Shown: piece after piece, positions 26,596 to 35,729 of the stretch
Position numbering within the stretch: position 1 is the first letter of the stretch
Layout of the letters: each line of letters begins with the position of its first letter
Assembly: GCF_003050705.1 (NCBI RefSeq)
Contig: NZ_QAOG01000002.1
Coordinates: forward strand, 706,889-770,888
Length of the DNA stretch: 64,000 nt
Reading direction: 5' to 3'
From: Sphingomonas aurantiaca
Lineage (GTDB): Bacteria; Pseudomonadota; Alphaproteobacteria; Sphingomonadales; Sphingomonadaceae
The notes under the pieces: model-generated
The model's input: only the letters and a program-made list of their open reading frames with translations
Told to the model about the DNA's origin: nothing
Database searches by the model: none
Made by a program: the position numbers and the translations under genes

Positions 26596-26847
26596 ATGAA
26601 CCTGCTGCTTCTCCTTTCCGCCCTCTTGTCCGCGCTCACCGGCGCGGTACCGGGCGTGCGTGGGCAGTCGGCGCAGGCGGTGGCGCAGGGCAGCATCTGC
26701 GCGCAGGCGGCCGTGGTCGCGGTGGCGAAGGTCGCGGTGCGGCCGGTTGCGGCGCTCGCCTCGCTGGCGGAAATTGCCGTGTCGGCGTCCTTGCGCGCCA
26801 TCGACCTCGGCAACACCCCGATCTGGGCGGACCGTCGGCGCGAATAG
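26596..26847 (+). CDS. Small Ala-rich secreted or membrane protein, hypothetical
   Basis: 83 residues beginning MNLLLLLSALLSALTGAVPG, a good signal peptide or membrane segment, then an Ala/Val-rich helix and a charged end ADRRRE. The ribosome-binding site is weak (ATCGGGA). Composition and frame agree with the codon use of neighbours (GC-rich third positions). It lies just upstream of secA on the same strand. No function can be assigned; it could be a chance frame. Confidence 0.5.
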   Translation: MNLLLLLSALLSALTGAVPGVRGQSAQAVAQGSICAQAAVVAVAKVAVRPVAALASLAEIAVSASLRAIDLGNTPIWADRRRE

Positions 26848-26945
26848 CGTCGGGCGTGTGATCCCTTGGCCTGCGGGCCGCTCCCTATTCTTCCGCGTGC
26901 GGGCGCAAAGCGTGCCGCCGCGTCTCATATCCAGGAATTCTGCCC

Positions 26946-29684
26946 ATGTTCGGTGGCCTCGCCAAATCGCTGTTCGGTTCGTCCAACGACCGGTACGTCA
27001 AGTCGCTCAACCCGATCCTCGCCAAGATCGCCTCGTTCGAGCCGTCGCTTCAGGCGATGTCGGACGACGAACTCTCGGGCCAGACCGTCAAGTTCCGCGC
27101 GCGTCTCGCCGAGGGCGAGAAGCTCGACGACCTTCTCCCGGAGGCGTTCGCGACCGTCCGTGAAGCCGCCAAGCGCGTGCTCGGCCAGCGCCATTACGAC
27201 GTGCAGATGGTCGGCGGCATCGTCCTCCACCGCGGCGAGATCGCCGAGATGCGCACCGGCGAGGGCAAGACGCTCGTCGCCACGCTCGCGACCTATCTCA
27301 ACGCGCTGCCCGGCGACGGCGTCCACGTCGTCACCGTCAACGATTACCTCGCGGCACGCGATGCCGAGTGGATGGGGCAGGTCTATACCTTCCTCGGCAT
27401 GACAATCGGCGTGATCATCCCGAACCTGTCCGACGAGGAACGCCGCGCCGCCTACGCCGCGGACATTACCTACGGGACGAACAACGAGTTTGGGTTCGAC
27501 TATCTCCGCGACAACATGAAGTATGAGCGCAGCGCGATGACGCAGCGCCCGTTCAACTTCGCGGTGGTCGACGAGGTCGATTCGGTGCTGATCGACGAGG
27601 CGCGCACGCCGCTGATCATCTCGGGGCCGACCGACGACAAGTCCGAGCTGTACATGCAGGTCGACGCGGTCGTGAAGCAGCTCGATCCCGCCGATTACGA
27701 CAAGGACGAGAAGCAGAAGACGATCATCCTCACCGAGGACGGCACCGAGAAGGTCGAGCGGATGCTCGAGGCGGCGGGGCTGCTCGAGGGGCAGAACCTG
27801 TACGACTTCGAGAACACGCAGGTCGTCCATCACCTCAACCAGGCGCTGCGCGCGATCGTGATGTTCAAGTCGGACATCGACTACATCGTCAAGGACGGCA
27901 AGGTCATCATCATCGACGAGTTCACCGGCCGCATGATGGACGGCCGGCGCTGGTCGGACGGCCTGCACCAGGCGGTCGAGGCGAAGGAGGGCGTCCAGAT
28001 CGAGCCCGAGAACCAGACGATGGCCTCGATCACCTTCCAGAACTATTTCCGCATGTACCCCAAGATCGGCGGCATGACCGGCACGGCCGCGACCGAGGCG
28101 GCCGAATTCTACGACATCTACAAGATCAACGTCGTCAGCATCCCGACCAACGTCACGGTCAAGCGCGTTGACGAGGAAGACGAGTTCTACAAGGACACCA
28201 AGGACAAGTTCGCGGCGATCGCCAAGAAGATCAAGCATCACGCCGATCTCGGCCAGCCGGTGCTGGTCGGCACGGTGTCGATCGAGAAGTCCGAGCTGCT
28301 GAGCGAGTTCCTGGTTGGCGAACAGGTCGAGCACAAGGTGCTGAACGCGCGCTTCCACGAGATGGAGGCGCACATCGTCGCGCAGGCCGGGCGCAAGTCC
28401 GCGGTGACGATCGCGACCAACATGGCGGGCCGCGGCACCGACATCAAACTCGGCGGCAACCTCGAATTCCGCATGCTCGACGAGCATCCCGACCTCGTCG
28501 AGGGCACGCCCGAATATGCCGCCGAGGCAGCGCGGATCGAGGTCGAGATCGAGGCCGAGAAGCAGGCGGTGCTCGCCGCGGGCGGCCTGTTCGTGCTCGG
28601 CACCGAGCGGCACGAGAGCCGGCGCATCGACAACCAGCTGCGCGGGCGCTCGGGGCGTCAGGGCGATCCGGGGCTGTCGCGCTTCTATCTCAGCCTCGAC
28701 GACGATCTGCTGCGGATCTTCGGGCCGGACACGCTGTTCGCCAAGATGATGCGCAACAATATCGAGGACGGCGAGGCGATCGGCAGCAAGTGGCTGAGCA
28801 AGGCGATCGAGACCGCGCAGAAGAAGGTCGAGGCGCGCAACTACGACATCCGCAAGCAGGTCGTCGAATATGATGACGTGATGAACGAGCAGCGCAAGGT
28901 CATCTACGAGCAGCGCGCGGACATCATGGACGCCGAGACGGTCGGCGACGTGGTCACCGACATGCGCGCGGAAACGGTCAACGTGATCATCGGCGACGCG
29001 TGCCCGCCCAACTCCTATCCCGAGCAGTGGGACGTGGCGGGGATGAAGACGCGGCTTGCCGAGGTGATGAACCTCGAGCCGCCGATCGATGCGTGGCTGC
29101 TCGAGGAATCGGTCGACCCCGAGGTGATCGAGGAGCGGGTCCGCGCGATGGCGGACGAGGCGATCGCGACCAAGGCCGCGGATCTGGATGCGGAGACGTG
29201 GACATCGGTCGAGAAGTCGATCCTGCTGCAGAATCTCGACCATCACTGGAAGGAGCATCTGGCGACGCTCGACGCGCTGCGCCAGGTCGTCCATCTGCGT
29301 GCCTACGCGCAGAAGACGCCGATCAACGAGTATAAGCAGGAGGCGTTCTCGCTGTTCCAGCGGATGCTCGAGACGATCCGCGAGGACGTGACCAAGACGA
29401 TCGCGCATGCGCAGTTCCAGATGCAGGCGCCGGTCGGTCTTCCCGAACTGCCCGACTTCATCACGACGCATTTCGACCCGTTCACGGGCGAGGACAATTC
29501 GAACGACTTCGATGCGGGCACGCGCGGCCACATCACGTCGACGATGCCGCCGCTCCAGATCCCGCAGCCGCAGGAGGCCGATATCGGCGAGGATCCGGCG
29601 AACTGGGAAGGCGTGGTCAGCCGCAACGCGCCATGCCCGTGCGGATCGGGCCGCAAGTACAAGCAGTGCCACGGCGCGGTGTGA
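26946..29684 (+). CDS. secA: Preprotein translocase ATPase SecA
   Basis: Motor of Sec-dependent protein export, binding SecYEG at the inner membrane. 912 residues. Walker A MRTGEGKT (102-109), Walker [22 protein letters not shown] (DEVD 209-212), [29 protein letters not shown] (helicase motif V), [17 protein letters not shown], and the helical scaffold/wing with [27 protein letters not shown]. The C-terminal zinc-binding tail [15 protein letters not shown] (Cys897, Cys899, Cys908, His909) for SecB/ribosome contact is present. AGGA lies about 10 nt before the ATG. Complete and ordinary. Confidence 0.97.
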   Translation: MFGGLAKSLFGSSNDRYVKSLNPILAKIASFEPSLQAMSDDELSGQTVKFRARLAEGEKLDDLLPEAFATVREAAKRVLGQRHYDVQMVGGIVLHRGEIAEMRTGEGKTLVATLATYLNALPGDGVHVVTVNDYLAARDAEWMGQVYTFLGMTIGVIIPNLSDEERRAAYAADITYGTNNEFGFDYLRDNMKYERSAMTQRPFNFAVVDEVDSVLIDEARTPLIISGPTDDKSELYMQVDAVVKQLDPADYDKDEKQKTIILTEDGTEKVERMLEAAGLLEGQNLYDFENTQVVHHLNQALRAIVMFKSDIDYIVKDGKVIIIDEFTGRMMDGRRWSDGLHQAVEAKEGVQIEPENQTMASITFQNYFRMYPKIGGMTGTAATEAAEFYDIYKINVVSIPTNVTVKRVDEEDEFYKDTKDKFAAIAKKIKHHADLGQPVLVGTVSIEKSELLSEFLVGEQVEHKVLNARFHEMEAHIVAQAGRKSAVTIATNMAGRGTDIKLGGNLEFRMLDEHPDLVEGTPEYAAEAARIEVEIEAEKQAVLAAGGLFVLGTERHESRRIDNQLRGRSGRQGDPGLSRFYLSLDDDLLRIFGPDTLFAKMMRNNIEDGEAIGSKWLSKAIETAQKKVEARNYDIRKQVVEYDDVMNEQRKVIYEQRADIMDAETVGDVVTDMRAETVNVIIGDACPPNSYPEQWDVAGMKTRLAEVMNLEPPIDAWLLEESVDPEVIEERVRAMADEAIATKAADLDAETWTSVEKSILLQNLDHHWKEHLATLDALRQVVHLRAYAQKTPINEYKQEAFSLFQRMLETIREDVTKTIAHAQFQMQAPVGLPELPDFITTHFDPFTGEDNSNDFDAGTRGHITSTMPPLQIPQPQEADIGEDPANWEGVVSRNAPCPCGSGRKYKQCHGAV

Positions 29685-29804
29685 TCGGTTGAACCCGGCC
29701 TGCTCGGACGCATGGGCGTTCCGGGCGGGCCGAGGCTTTGCCTCCCGGATCGGCTGGACGCGATGCCGGAGAACATGAACGAAATCTCACGGAACGTGAG
29801 CAAG

Positions 29805-29832
29805 TTGACCGTGTTTTCTAGGTCCTTATCTT
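29805..29832 (+). promoter_or_regulatory. Candidate sigma-70 promoter upstream of the small glycine-zipper gene
   Basis: TTGACC (29805-29810), 16-nt spacer, TATCTT (29827-29832), 20 nt before the start of the small gene at 29852. The stretch is clearly AT-richer than the surroundings. Confidence 0.5.
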
Positions 29833-29851
29833 GTCGATGAAGGACTTAGGC

Positions 29852-30073
29852 ATGCGGTATATTACACTCGTTGCTCTTCCGTTGCTGGCCATGAGCGCGT
29901 CTCCCGTGCTGGCCAAGGGCTGTATCCGCGGCGCGGCGGCGGGCGGTGTTGGCGGCCATTTCGTCGGCAAGGGGCATGCGGTGATGGGCGCCGCTGTCGG
30001 CTGTGCCGTCGCGCATCACCATTATGCCAAGCAGGCCAAGGCGGAGAAGGCGCGCGCCCGCACTCGCGGCTGA
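29852..30073 (+). CDS. Small exported glycine-rich protein
   Basis: 73 residues. The signal peptide MRYITLVALPLLAMSASPVLA is followed by KGCIRGAAAGGVGGHFVGKGHAVMGAAVGCAVAHHHYAKQAKAEKARARTRG. The G-x3-G-like spacing (GAAAGGVGGHFVGKGHAVMGAAVGCAV) is the glycine-zipper pattern of small outer-membrane/periplasmic proteins; two Cys and a basic tail follow. The ATG at 29852 has AAGGA at 29840-29844 with 7-nt spacing, much better than the upstream TTG in frame. It has its own candidate promoter. Function unknown; such proteins are often envelope-stress related (weak inference). Confidence 0.75.
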   Translation: MRYITLVALPLLAMSASPVLAKGCIRGAAAGGVGGHFVGKGHAVMGAAVGCAVAHHHYAKQAKAEKARARTRG

Positions 30074-30122
30074 GCGAGTTTCTCCTTAAGTCGTGTCAGT
30101 GGATCGCCATGATCACGCCATC

Positions 30123-31337
30123 CTATAGGCGCGGTACGGCGATCCTCGACCGCAGCAGCGTGACGAAGCGGTCGAGCCGGCAGGGCGACGCACAGCCAGG
30201 GATGGAGAGCGGCGTCACGACGACGTCGGCCTTCAGCGCGCGGATCGCCGCCAGCGGTTGCACCCGGTAATAGAGGTGGATGAACCGCTCGCCCGATCGC
30301 GTGTCGCGCAGTCGCTCGACCACCAGCGCGCCGCCGGGTGCGACGTCGTTGCGGGCAAAGCCCGGTGCCTCGAGATCGACATGCAGCGCGGCGGCCAGCG
30401 CCGTTACATTGGTATCGTGGCCGACCATCACGTCCAGCCGGGGGGTGTTGGGCGCGGTGAGCGTGTCGATGATCCGCTGGCCGAGGACCGAGGCTTGGTG
30501 CGCCGCCATGTAGGGCGAGCGCGTGAACACATCGAACAATGCGGCGTGCACCGCACCGACCTGCGCGATCGTCGCGGGATCGGCGCGGCCCCATCCGACC
30601 TGGCGGCGGGGCATGCCCTCGGCCTCTTCGAGCAGCAGGACCTGCGCGGTCCCCGACGCGGCGCGGATCGGGCCCGACAGATCGATGCCGTGCCCATCGG
30701 CCGACGCGCGGACGGTCGCCGGCACGACCGGGCTGCATGGGCCAGCATCGCAACCCAGCACGGTGTCGATCCGCGCGAGTGCCGGGCGATGGCGGGCGAC
30801 GAGCGCGTCCATCCCGCCGGTATGGCGATCGATCGAGGCGATCGCCTCGCGGGGCACGAATGCGGTCGCGCGCGCAGAGAGCGGCTCGAAGATCGGGTCG
30901 GTCTGGCCGACGGGGCGGTGGCCGACCGCGACGCGACAGCCCGGGGCGAACCCCTGCACATAGGCCTCTCCGCTCGCGATCGTCCGGCTGGCGGTGTTGG
31001 TCCATATCCGGATCGAGCCCGGCACCGGGCAGCGGGCGAGCCCGAGCGGGGCAAGCCAGCGACGGTCATGCCGCCCGAGCAACCGCATCGCGGCGGCGCC
31101 GTGCGGGGTCACCTGTCCTTCGGGGACCGGCCAGGTCGGCCAGGGTTGCGCGGTCCGCGTGGCGTCGGGCACTTCGCCCGCCAGCGGCGCGCGCACGCCG
31201 TGCCGCATCAGCATCACGACCCGCTCGAGCCGCAGGTCGTGCGACGCTGGGCGCGCTTGCGTCACGGCAGGGAGAATCGACAGCGACAGGCCGAGGGCAG
31301 CACGGAACGCAGCCGAGACGGGATGGGGAGCGGGCAT
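30123..31337 (-). CDS. Histidine acid phosphatase (phytase / glucose-1-phosphatase-like), exported
   Basis: Branch-2 histidine phosphatase, 404 residues. Signal peptide FRAALGLSLSILPAVTQA. The catalytic motif is VMLMRHGVRAPL (Arg45-His46-Gly) and the proton-donor motif is MVGHDTNVTA near residue 295; together these define the acid phosphatase/phytase group (AppA, Agp). Several Cys pairs fit periplasmic disulfides. The substrate could be phytate, glucose-1-phosphate or other phosphomonoesters. It starts at 31337 (MPAPHPVSAAF), where the signal peptide begins, with no clear ribosome-binding site. Divergent from the thiamine operon. The HDTN motif (instead of HD followed by hydrophobic residues) resembles AppA/Agp-type enzymes. 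Confidence 0.88.
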   Translation of the reverse strand: MPAPHPVSAAFRAALGLSLSILPAVTQARPASHDLRLERVVMLMRHGVRAPLAGEVPDATRTAQPWPTWPVPEGQVTPHGAAAMRLLGRHDRRWLAPLGLARCPVPGSIRIWTNTASRTIASGEAYVQGFAPGCRVAVGHRPVGQTDPIFEPLSARATAFVPREAIASIDRHTGGMDALVARHRPALARIDTVLGCDAGPCSPVVPATVRASADGHGIDLSGPIRAASGTAQVLLLEEAEGMPRRQVGWGRADPATIAQVGAVHAALFDVFTRSPYMAAHQASVLGQRIIDTLTAPNTPRLDVMVGHDTNVTALAAALHVDLEAPGFARNDVAPGGALVVERLRDTRSGERFIHLYYRVQPLAAIRALKADVVVTPLSIPGCASPCRLDRFVTLLRSRIAVPRL

Positions 31338-31466
31338 TATACGGGTCTCGGTTCGATAGAGTGCGGCAGTCGCCGATCGCCCCCTAGGCACCGCGGGTGT
31401 CACTGGCGTGACACCGTCGTCGCGATAGCGCTTCCCATCGTTCCTCCAACCACTTAAGCGCCGCGC

Positions 31467-31557
31467 ATCCCCGGGGGGCCGCTGATGCGCGGCTGAGAGG
31501 TGGGCTGCAGCCCATGACCCGCTGAACCTGATCCGGCTGATACCGGCGTAGGGAGGG
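31467..31557 (+). ncRNA. TPP riboswitch (THI element)
   Basis: All conserved parts are present in order: GGGGGGCC with the P2 partner GGCTGAGAG (CTGAGA at 31493-31498), the P3 hairpin TGGGCTGCAGCCCA (31501-31513), then ACCCGCTGAACCTGATC, CGGCTGATACCGG (P4/P5) and GCGTAGGGA (to 31553). This is the thiamine-pyrophosphate sensor. It lies about 70 nt upstream of a receptor-kinase-permease operon on the same strand. GGAGGG at 31552-31557 can also pair with CCCTCC at 31577-31582, which overlaps the anti-ribosome-binding-site CTCC, suggesting translational control. Confidence 0.96.
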
Positions 31558-31595
31558 TCTGCGGCTGGCCCGTCGTCCCTCCGATTGGAGTGGAC

Positions 31596-31628
31596 GTGAC
31601 GTTTTTCAGTATCGGTTTTCCGTCGTGA
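31596..31628 (+). CDS. Candidate 10-codon leader ORF coupled to the thiamine receptor gene
   Basis: GTG at 31596, preceded by GGAG (31587-31590, 5-nt spacing), encodes (M)TFFSIGFPS and stops with TGA at 31626-31628. That stop overlaps the receptor ATG as TGATG, the classical translational-coupling arrangement. The GGAG is also the 3' half of the hairpin CTCC-GATT-GGAG that the riboswitch could control. The receptor itself has no good ribosome-binding site of its own, which supports the idea. Still a prediction. Confidence 0.4.
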   Translation: MTFFSIGFPS

Positions 31629-33931
31629 TGTCGGCCTCTTGCAACCGCAGGCGGTTGGGACGCGTCGCGTTGACGCTGTCGGCGGCGTTCGTCGCCTCCT
31701 CGGCCGCGGCGCAGGTTGCGCCCGATCCGGTCGAACCCACCGAAATCCGGGTGGTCGGCAAGCAGGATCCGGCCGGGTTTCTGCCCGACCAGAAAGTGCC
31801 GCGCGCGCAGAGTGCGATCTCTGCCGACTTCATCGCAAAGCAGGCGCCGACGCTCAATGCGTTCCAGCTCGTCACGTTGCTGCCCGGCGCGAATGTCGCG
31901 TCGAGCGATCCTTACGGCCTGTCGACCAGCTCCAGCCTGACGCTGCGCGGTCTCGGCCAGGACGAGATCGGCGTGCTGATGGAAGGCGCGCCACAGAACG
32001 ACATCGGCTATTATTACGCCTATCCGTCGCAGTTCGCCGACCCCGAGAATTTGAAACGCATCTCGATCGCGCAAGGCTCGGTCGACATCGATTCGCCGAC
32101 GCTGGGTGGCGCGGGCGGTCTGTTGTCGCTCGCGCTCGACGATCCGAAGGCGCGCCCCGGTGCGCTCGTCGACCTGTCGCTCGGCAGCTATGCGGCGCGG
32201 CGCGGCTTCGTGCGCGTCGACAGCGGTACGATCGGGCAAACCGGGCTGAAGGCCTTCCTGTCCTATTCGAACACCCGCGCGGATAACTGGCGGGGGCCGG
32301 GCTTCGACACGCGCCAGCACATCGACGCCAAGATCCTGAACGAATGGGGCGCGGGCAACCGTGCCAGCCTCGCGCTGTCGTATAACGATGCGAACACGTC
32401 GAGCTATCCCAGCCCGACGCTCGCCGAGTGGACCGCGCAGGGGCGCGGGTTCAACTATGATGCGCGCTACACCGCGGGGAACACCAACTACTGGCGGCTG
32501 TACCGCGCACCGTTCCGCAACCTCTACGCGTCCGCCCCCGTGCATCTCGCGCTGAGCGACCGGCTCGCGCTCGACACCACCAGCTATCTCCAGTTCGGCT
32601 ATGGCAATGCGCCTTATGGGACGCAGCTGGCGACGGAGGGGAATTTCCTAGGCACCGAGGAACTGGCCCAGCCGATCGCGCTGCCCGGCGCGGTCGATGG
32701 CGTGGCGACCGTGCTCGGCAACTATACTGGCGATCAGATGCGCGCGGGCACCGTCGCCAAGCTCACGCTAAAGACCGGCGCGCACACGCTCACCGCCGGC
32801 CTATGGTTCGATTACGGCACCGACCGCGTCACGCAGTCCTACACGTCGATCGATGCCGAGGGGCAGCCGACCGACCGTTGGGGGTATCGCGCAAAGGCGA
32901 TCCGCACCGCCGACGGCCGCCTGCTCGCCTATGAGAACCAGCGTACCGTCACGGTGACCAAGAGCGTCTTCGTCGCCGACAGCATCGCGCTGACGCCGCG
33001 GCTGACGATCGAGGCGGGGTTCAAGGGCGTGAACGTGCTGCGCAACGGCCGGACCTATCTGCCCGGACCGCAGGACGCGGTGCGCAAGGACAGCTTCGCC
33101 GCGCTGCCCCGCGCGGCGATCCACTACCGGCTCGACGATCGCCAGCAGCTGTTCGCCAACATTACCACCAACTTCCGCACGCCCAACGAGTTCACGCTCT
33201 ACAACAGCTATTATGGCGGCGCGGTCGTCGTGCAGGGGACCAACGACCTCAAGAACGAATATTCGGTCTCGCAGGAGATCGGCTATCGCTTCATCGGCGA
33301 GCAGCTCTCCGCCTCGGTGACCGGCTTCCATTACAAGTTCCGCAACCGACAGCTGGCGACGGTGATCGATAATGGCGGGGCGCAGGTCAACACGACGATC
33401 AACGCCGGCGGACAGACCTCGTACGGGGTGGATGCGGAGATCGACTACCGCCCGGTGGCAGGCGTCAGCCTCTATTTGTCGGGCGAATATCTGCACGCGC
33501 GGATCGACGACGACCTGCCCGTCGGTACGGATTTCCTGCCGACCAGCGGCCGCCGCGCGGTGTCCAGCCCGACCGTCCAGTTCGGCGCGGGCGGTACCTA
33601 TGACGACGGCCGGTTCTTCGGCAGCGTCGCGTCGAAATATATCGGCGCGCAATATGCGAGCTTCATGAACGACGAGCGGATCAAGGGCTATGCGACGCTT
33701 GATCTGTCGGTCGGCATGCACCTGGCGGACTGGCTCGACGGCAAGCGCACCGACCTGCGAGTCAACGCGATCAACGTCACCGACCCGCACGTCCTCGCCG
33801 GCGTCCAGTCGGTCAGCACCAACGCGCAGGACACGATCGGGCGCAACGGCACCGTCATCGCCGGCGCCGCGCCCGCTTATTATGTCGGCAGCGGCGCGGC
33901 GGTGATGGCGACGATCTCGCGGGCGTTCTGA
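31628..33931 (+). CDS. TonB-dependent receptor, predicted thiamine uptake
   Basis: 767-residue outer-membrane receptor. Signal peptide LTLSAAFVASSAAAQ; TonB-box-like PTEIRVVGKQ; plug with AISADFIAKQAPTLNAFQLVTLLPGANV, SSLTLRGLGQDEIGVLMEGAPQNDIGYYYAYPSQFADPENLKRISIAQGS and GGAGGLLSLALDDP. The barrel ends ...AVMATISRAF with terminal Phe. Substrate assignment comes from context: a TPP riboswitch upstream, and an APH-type kinase and PnuC-family permease directly downstream. TPP-controlled TonB receptors paired with PnuT are known thiamine importers in Bacteroidetes and some Proteobacteria. Starts considered: GTG 31625 and ATG 31628; the latter overlaps the leader-ORF stop. Confidence 0.88.
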   Translation: MSASCNRRRLGRVALTLSAAFVASSAAAQVAPDPVEPTEIRVVGKQDPAGFLPDQKVPRAQSAISADFIAKQAPTLNAFQLVTLLPGANVASSDPYGLSTSSSLTLRGLGQDEIGVLMEGAPQNDIGYYYAYPSQFADPENLKRISIAQGSVDIDSPTLGGAGGLLSLALDDPKARPGALVDLSLGSYAARRGFVRVDSGTIGQTGLKAFLSYSNTRADNWRGPGFDTRQHIDAKILNEWGAGNRASLALSYNDANTSSYPSPTLAEWTAQGRGFNYDARYTAGNTNYWRLYRAPFRNLYASAPVHLALSDRLALDTTSYLQFGYGNAPYGTQLATEGNFLGTEELAQPIALPGAVDGVATVLGNYTGDQMRAGTVAKLTLKTGAHTLTAGLWFDYGTDRVTQSYTSIDAEGQPTDRWGYRAKAIRTADGRLLAYENQRTVTVTKSVFVADSIALTPRLTIEAGFKGVNVLRNGRTYLPGPQDAVRKDSFAALPRAAIHYRLDDRQQLFANITTNFRTPNEFTLYNSYYGGAVVVQGTNDLKNEYSVSQEIGYRFIGEQLSASVTGFHYKFRNRQLATVIDNGGAQVNTTINAGGQTSYGVDAEIDYRPVAGVSLYLSGEYLHARIDDDLPVGTDFLPTSGRRAVSSPTVQFGAGGTYDDGRFFGSVASKYIGAQYASFMNDERIKGYATLDLSVGMHLADWLDGKRTDLRVNAINVTDPHVLAGVQSVSTNAQDTIGRNGTVIAGAAPAYYVGSGAAVMATISRAF

Positions 33932-33932
33932 G

Positions 33933-35087
33933 ATGGTAGCGAACCCCGCGCGCGTCCCTGAGCCTGAAGACCACCGTGTCCACGGCATGGGCACCGAGTG
34001 GGAGGCGCCCACCTGGCCGGCGATCACGCCGGACGAAGCCGCTGCGGTGCTCGCGCGCTTTCCGGCGGCGGGGGCGGTGACCGGGCTGCACTGGCATTCG
34101 CCGCGGCCGTTTTCCGCCGCTACGCTGGTCCAGACGACGCGCGGGCCTTTCCTGCTCAAGCGTCACCATCATCACGTCCGCACGCGCGAGGGGCTGGGCG
34201 AGGAGCATGCGTTCGTCGCGCATCTCGCCGCATCGGGGCTGTCGGTGCCCGACGTCCTGCGCGCGGCCGACGGGGCTAGCGCCGTGAAGGTTGGCGACTG
34301 GTCGTACGAACTGCATCGCCAGTCGCCGGGCGCGGACCTGTACCGCGACCGGCTGTCATGGACACCGTTCCTGTCGCGCGATCACGCGCACGCCGCCGGG
34401 GTGGCGCTTGCGGAATTGCATGGCGCGGCACGCGGTTTCGATGCGCCGGCGCGTCGCCAGCAGCCGCTGGTCGCAAGCTTCGGCATCGTTCCGGCCGCGG
34501 ACCCGATCGCGGCGATGAGCGCCTATGTCGCCGCGCGACCGGCGGTACGCGCGTTTCTCGCCGGCCGGCCGTGGCAGGCGCAGTGTGCGCGGCTGTTCGA
34601 TCAGGCGGGCGCGGACCTGCCGGCGCTGATGGCGCAGCAGCCGCCTTTGTGGACTCACAATGACTGGCATCCGTCCAATCTGCTCTGGCGCGAGGACGGG
34701 ACGGTGCGGACCGCGATCGACTTCGGGCTCGCGGATCGCACGACCGCGGTCCACGACATCGCCACCGCGATCGAGCGGACGGCGATCCGCTGGCTCGACC
34801 TGGGGCAGGGCAACGACGACACGATCGCCGATCCCGCCTCGGCGCTGGCGCTGCTCGACGGCTATGCGACGATCGTGCCGCTGGGGCGGGCCGATGTCGA
34901 CGCGATCGTCCGGCTGCTGCCGCTCGTCCATCTCGAATTCGCGCTGTCGGAGGTCGACTATTTCACCGCCGTCGTCGCCGATCCGGCCTCGGCCGCGATG
35001 GCGTGGGATGGCTATCTGATCGCGCATGCCGACTGGTTCTTCGCACCCCCCGGGCGGCGCTTCCTGCGCGGGATCGAGCGCGCATGA
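33933..35087 (+). CDS. APH-fold small-molecule kinase, predicted thiamine kinase
   Basis: 384-residue aminoglycoside-phosphotransferase-fold enzyme. Nucleotide-binding strands around FSAATLVQTTRGPFLLKRHHHH, catalytic loop LWTHNDWHPSNLLW (Asp244, Asn249) and metal-binding AIDFGLADRTTAVHDIATAIER (Asp263). It starts 1 nt after the receptor stop and overlaps the permease gene by 4 nt (ATGA), so it belongs to the riboswitch operon. The predicted role is phosphorylation of imported thiamine to thiamine monophosphate, as ThiK does in E. coli, trapping it in the cytoplasm. The residue-level match is to the fold, not to ThiK itself, so the substrate is inferred from the operon. A choline- or homoserine-type kinase is the alternative. 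Confidence 0.8.
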   Translation: MVANPARVPEPEDHRVHGMGTEWEAPTWPAITPDEAAAVLARFPAAGAVTGLHWHSPRPFSAATLVQTTRGPFLLKRHHHHVRTREGLGEEHAFVAHLAASGLSVPDVLRAADGASAVKVGDWSYELHRQSPGADLYRDRLSWTPFLSRDHAHAAGVALAELHGAARGFDAPARRQQPLVASFGIVPAADPIAAMSAYVAARPAVRAFLAGRPWQAQCARLFDQAGADLPALMAQQPPLWTHNDWHPSNLLWREDGTVRTAIDFGLADRTTAVHDIATAIERTAIRWLDLGQGNDDTIADPASALALLDGYATIVPLGRADVDAIVRLLPLVHLEFALSEVDYFTAVVADPASAAMAWDGYLIAHADWFFAPPGRRFLRGIERA

Positions 35088-35674
35088 CGCCGTTCGAGAT
35101 CGTCGCCGTCGTCGTCAGTTTCGCCGGAATCTGGCTGACGGCATCGCGGCGGATGCTGTGCTGGCCGGTCAGCCTCGTCGCCTGCGCGCTGTACTTCAAG
35201 CTGTTCCTCGACGTCCGGCTCTACGCCGACATGGTGCTGCAGGCGCTGTTCGGGATCGCCATTCTCTATGGGTGGATCGCCTGGGCGCGCGGCAAGGACG
35301 ATGCGGGCGAGGTCGTCGTCGCGCCGCTGCGGCCGATGCGGGCGCTGCTGGGACTGGCGGCGGGCGCGGCGGGGGCGGTGACCATCGGGTGGTTCACCAG
35401 CCACTATACCGATGCTGCGCTCCCCTGGATGGACGCGGGGCTCAGCAGCTTCAGCCTGGTTGCGCAATATTGGACCGCGCGCCGCCATGCCGAGAGCTGG
35501 CTGCTGTGGATCTGTGTCGATGCGCTGTATTTCGGGATGTTCCTCGTCAAAGGGCTGGCGCTCACCGCGGGGCTGTATGCGGCGATGATCGTGCTGGCGG
35601 TGCTCGGCTATCGGCAATGGCGACGCGCTTCGATCGACGCCGCGCGAATGAGGGCCGCCGACACGGTTGCCTGA
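35084..35674 (+). CDS. pnuT: PnuC-family permease, predicted thiamine transporter PnuT
   Basis: 196-residue inner-membrane protein with about seven hydrophobic segments. The PnuC family is clear from MTPFEIVAVVVSFAGIWLTASRRMLCWPVSLVACALYFKLFLDVRLYADMVLQALFGIAILYGWIAW and the C-terminal SLVAQYWTARRHAESWLLWICVDALYFGMFLVKGLALTAGLYAAMIVLAVLGYRQWRR. PnuC transports nicotinamide riboside, PnuT thiamine. The TPP riboswitch and receptor make thiamine the likely substrate. PnuC-type facilitators need metabolic trapping by a kinase, which the preceding gene can supply. Overlaps that gene as ATGA. Confidence 0.87.
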   Translation: MTPFEIVAVVVSFAGIWLTASRRMLCWPVSLVACALYFKLFLDVRLYADMVLQALFGIAILYGWIAWARGKDDAGEVVVAPLRPMRALLGLAAGAAGAVTIGWFTSHYTDAALPWMDAGLSSFSLVAQYWTARRHAESWLLWICVDALYFGMFLVKGLALTAGLYAAMIVLAVLGYRQWRRASIDAARMRAADTVA

Positions 35675-35729
35675 CGGCGCCGAGCATGCTCTACTCCGAC
35701 AAATATAAGACGTCGAAGAGGATGCCGCG

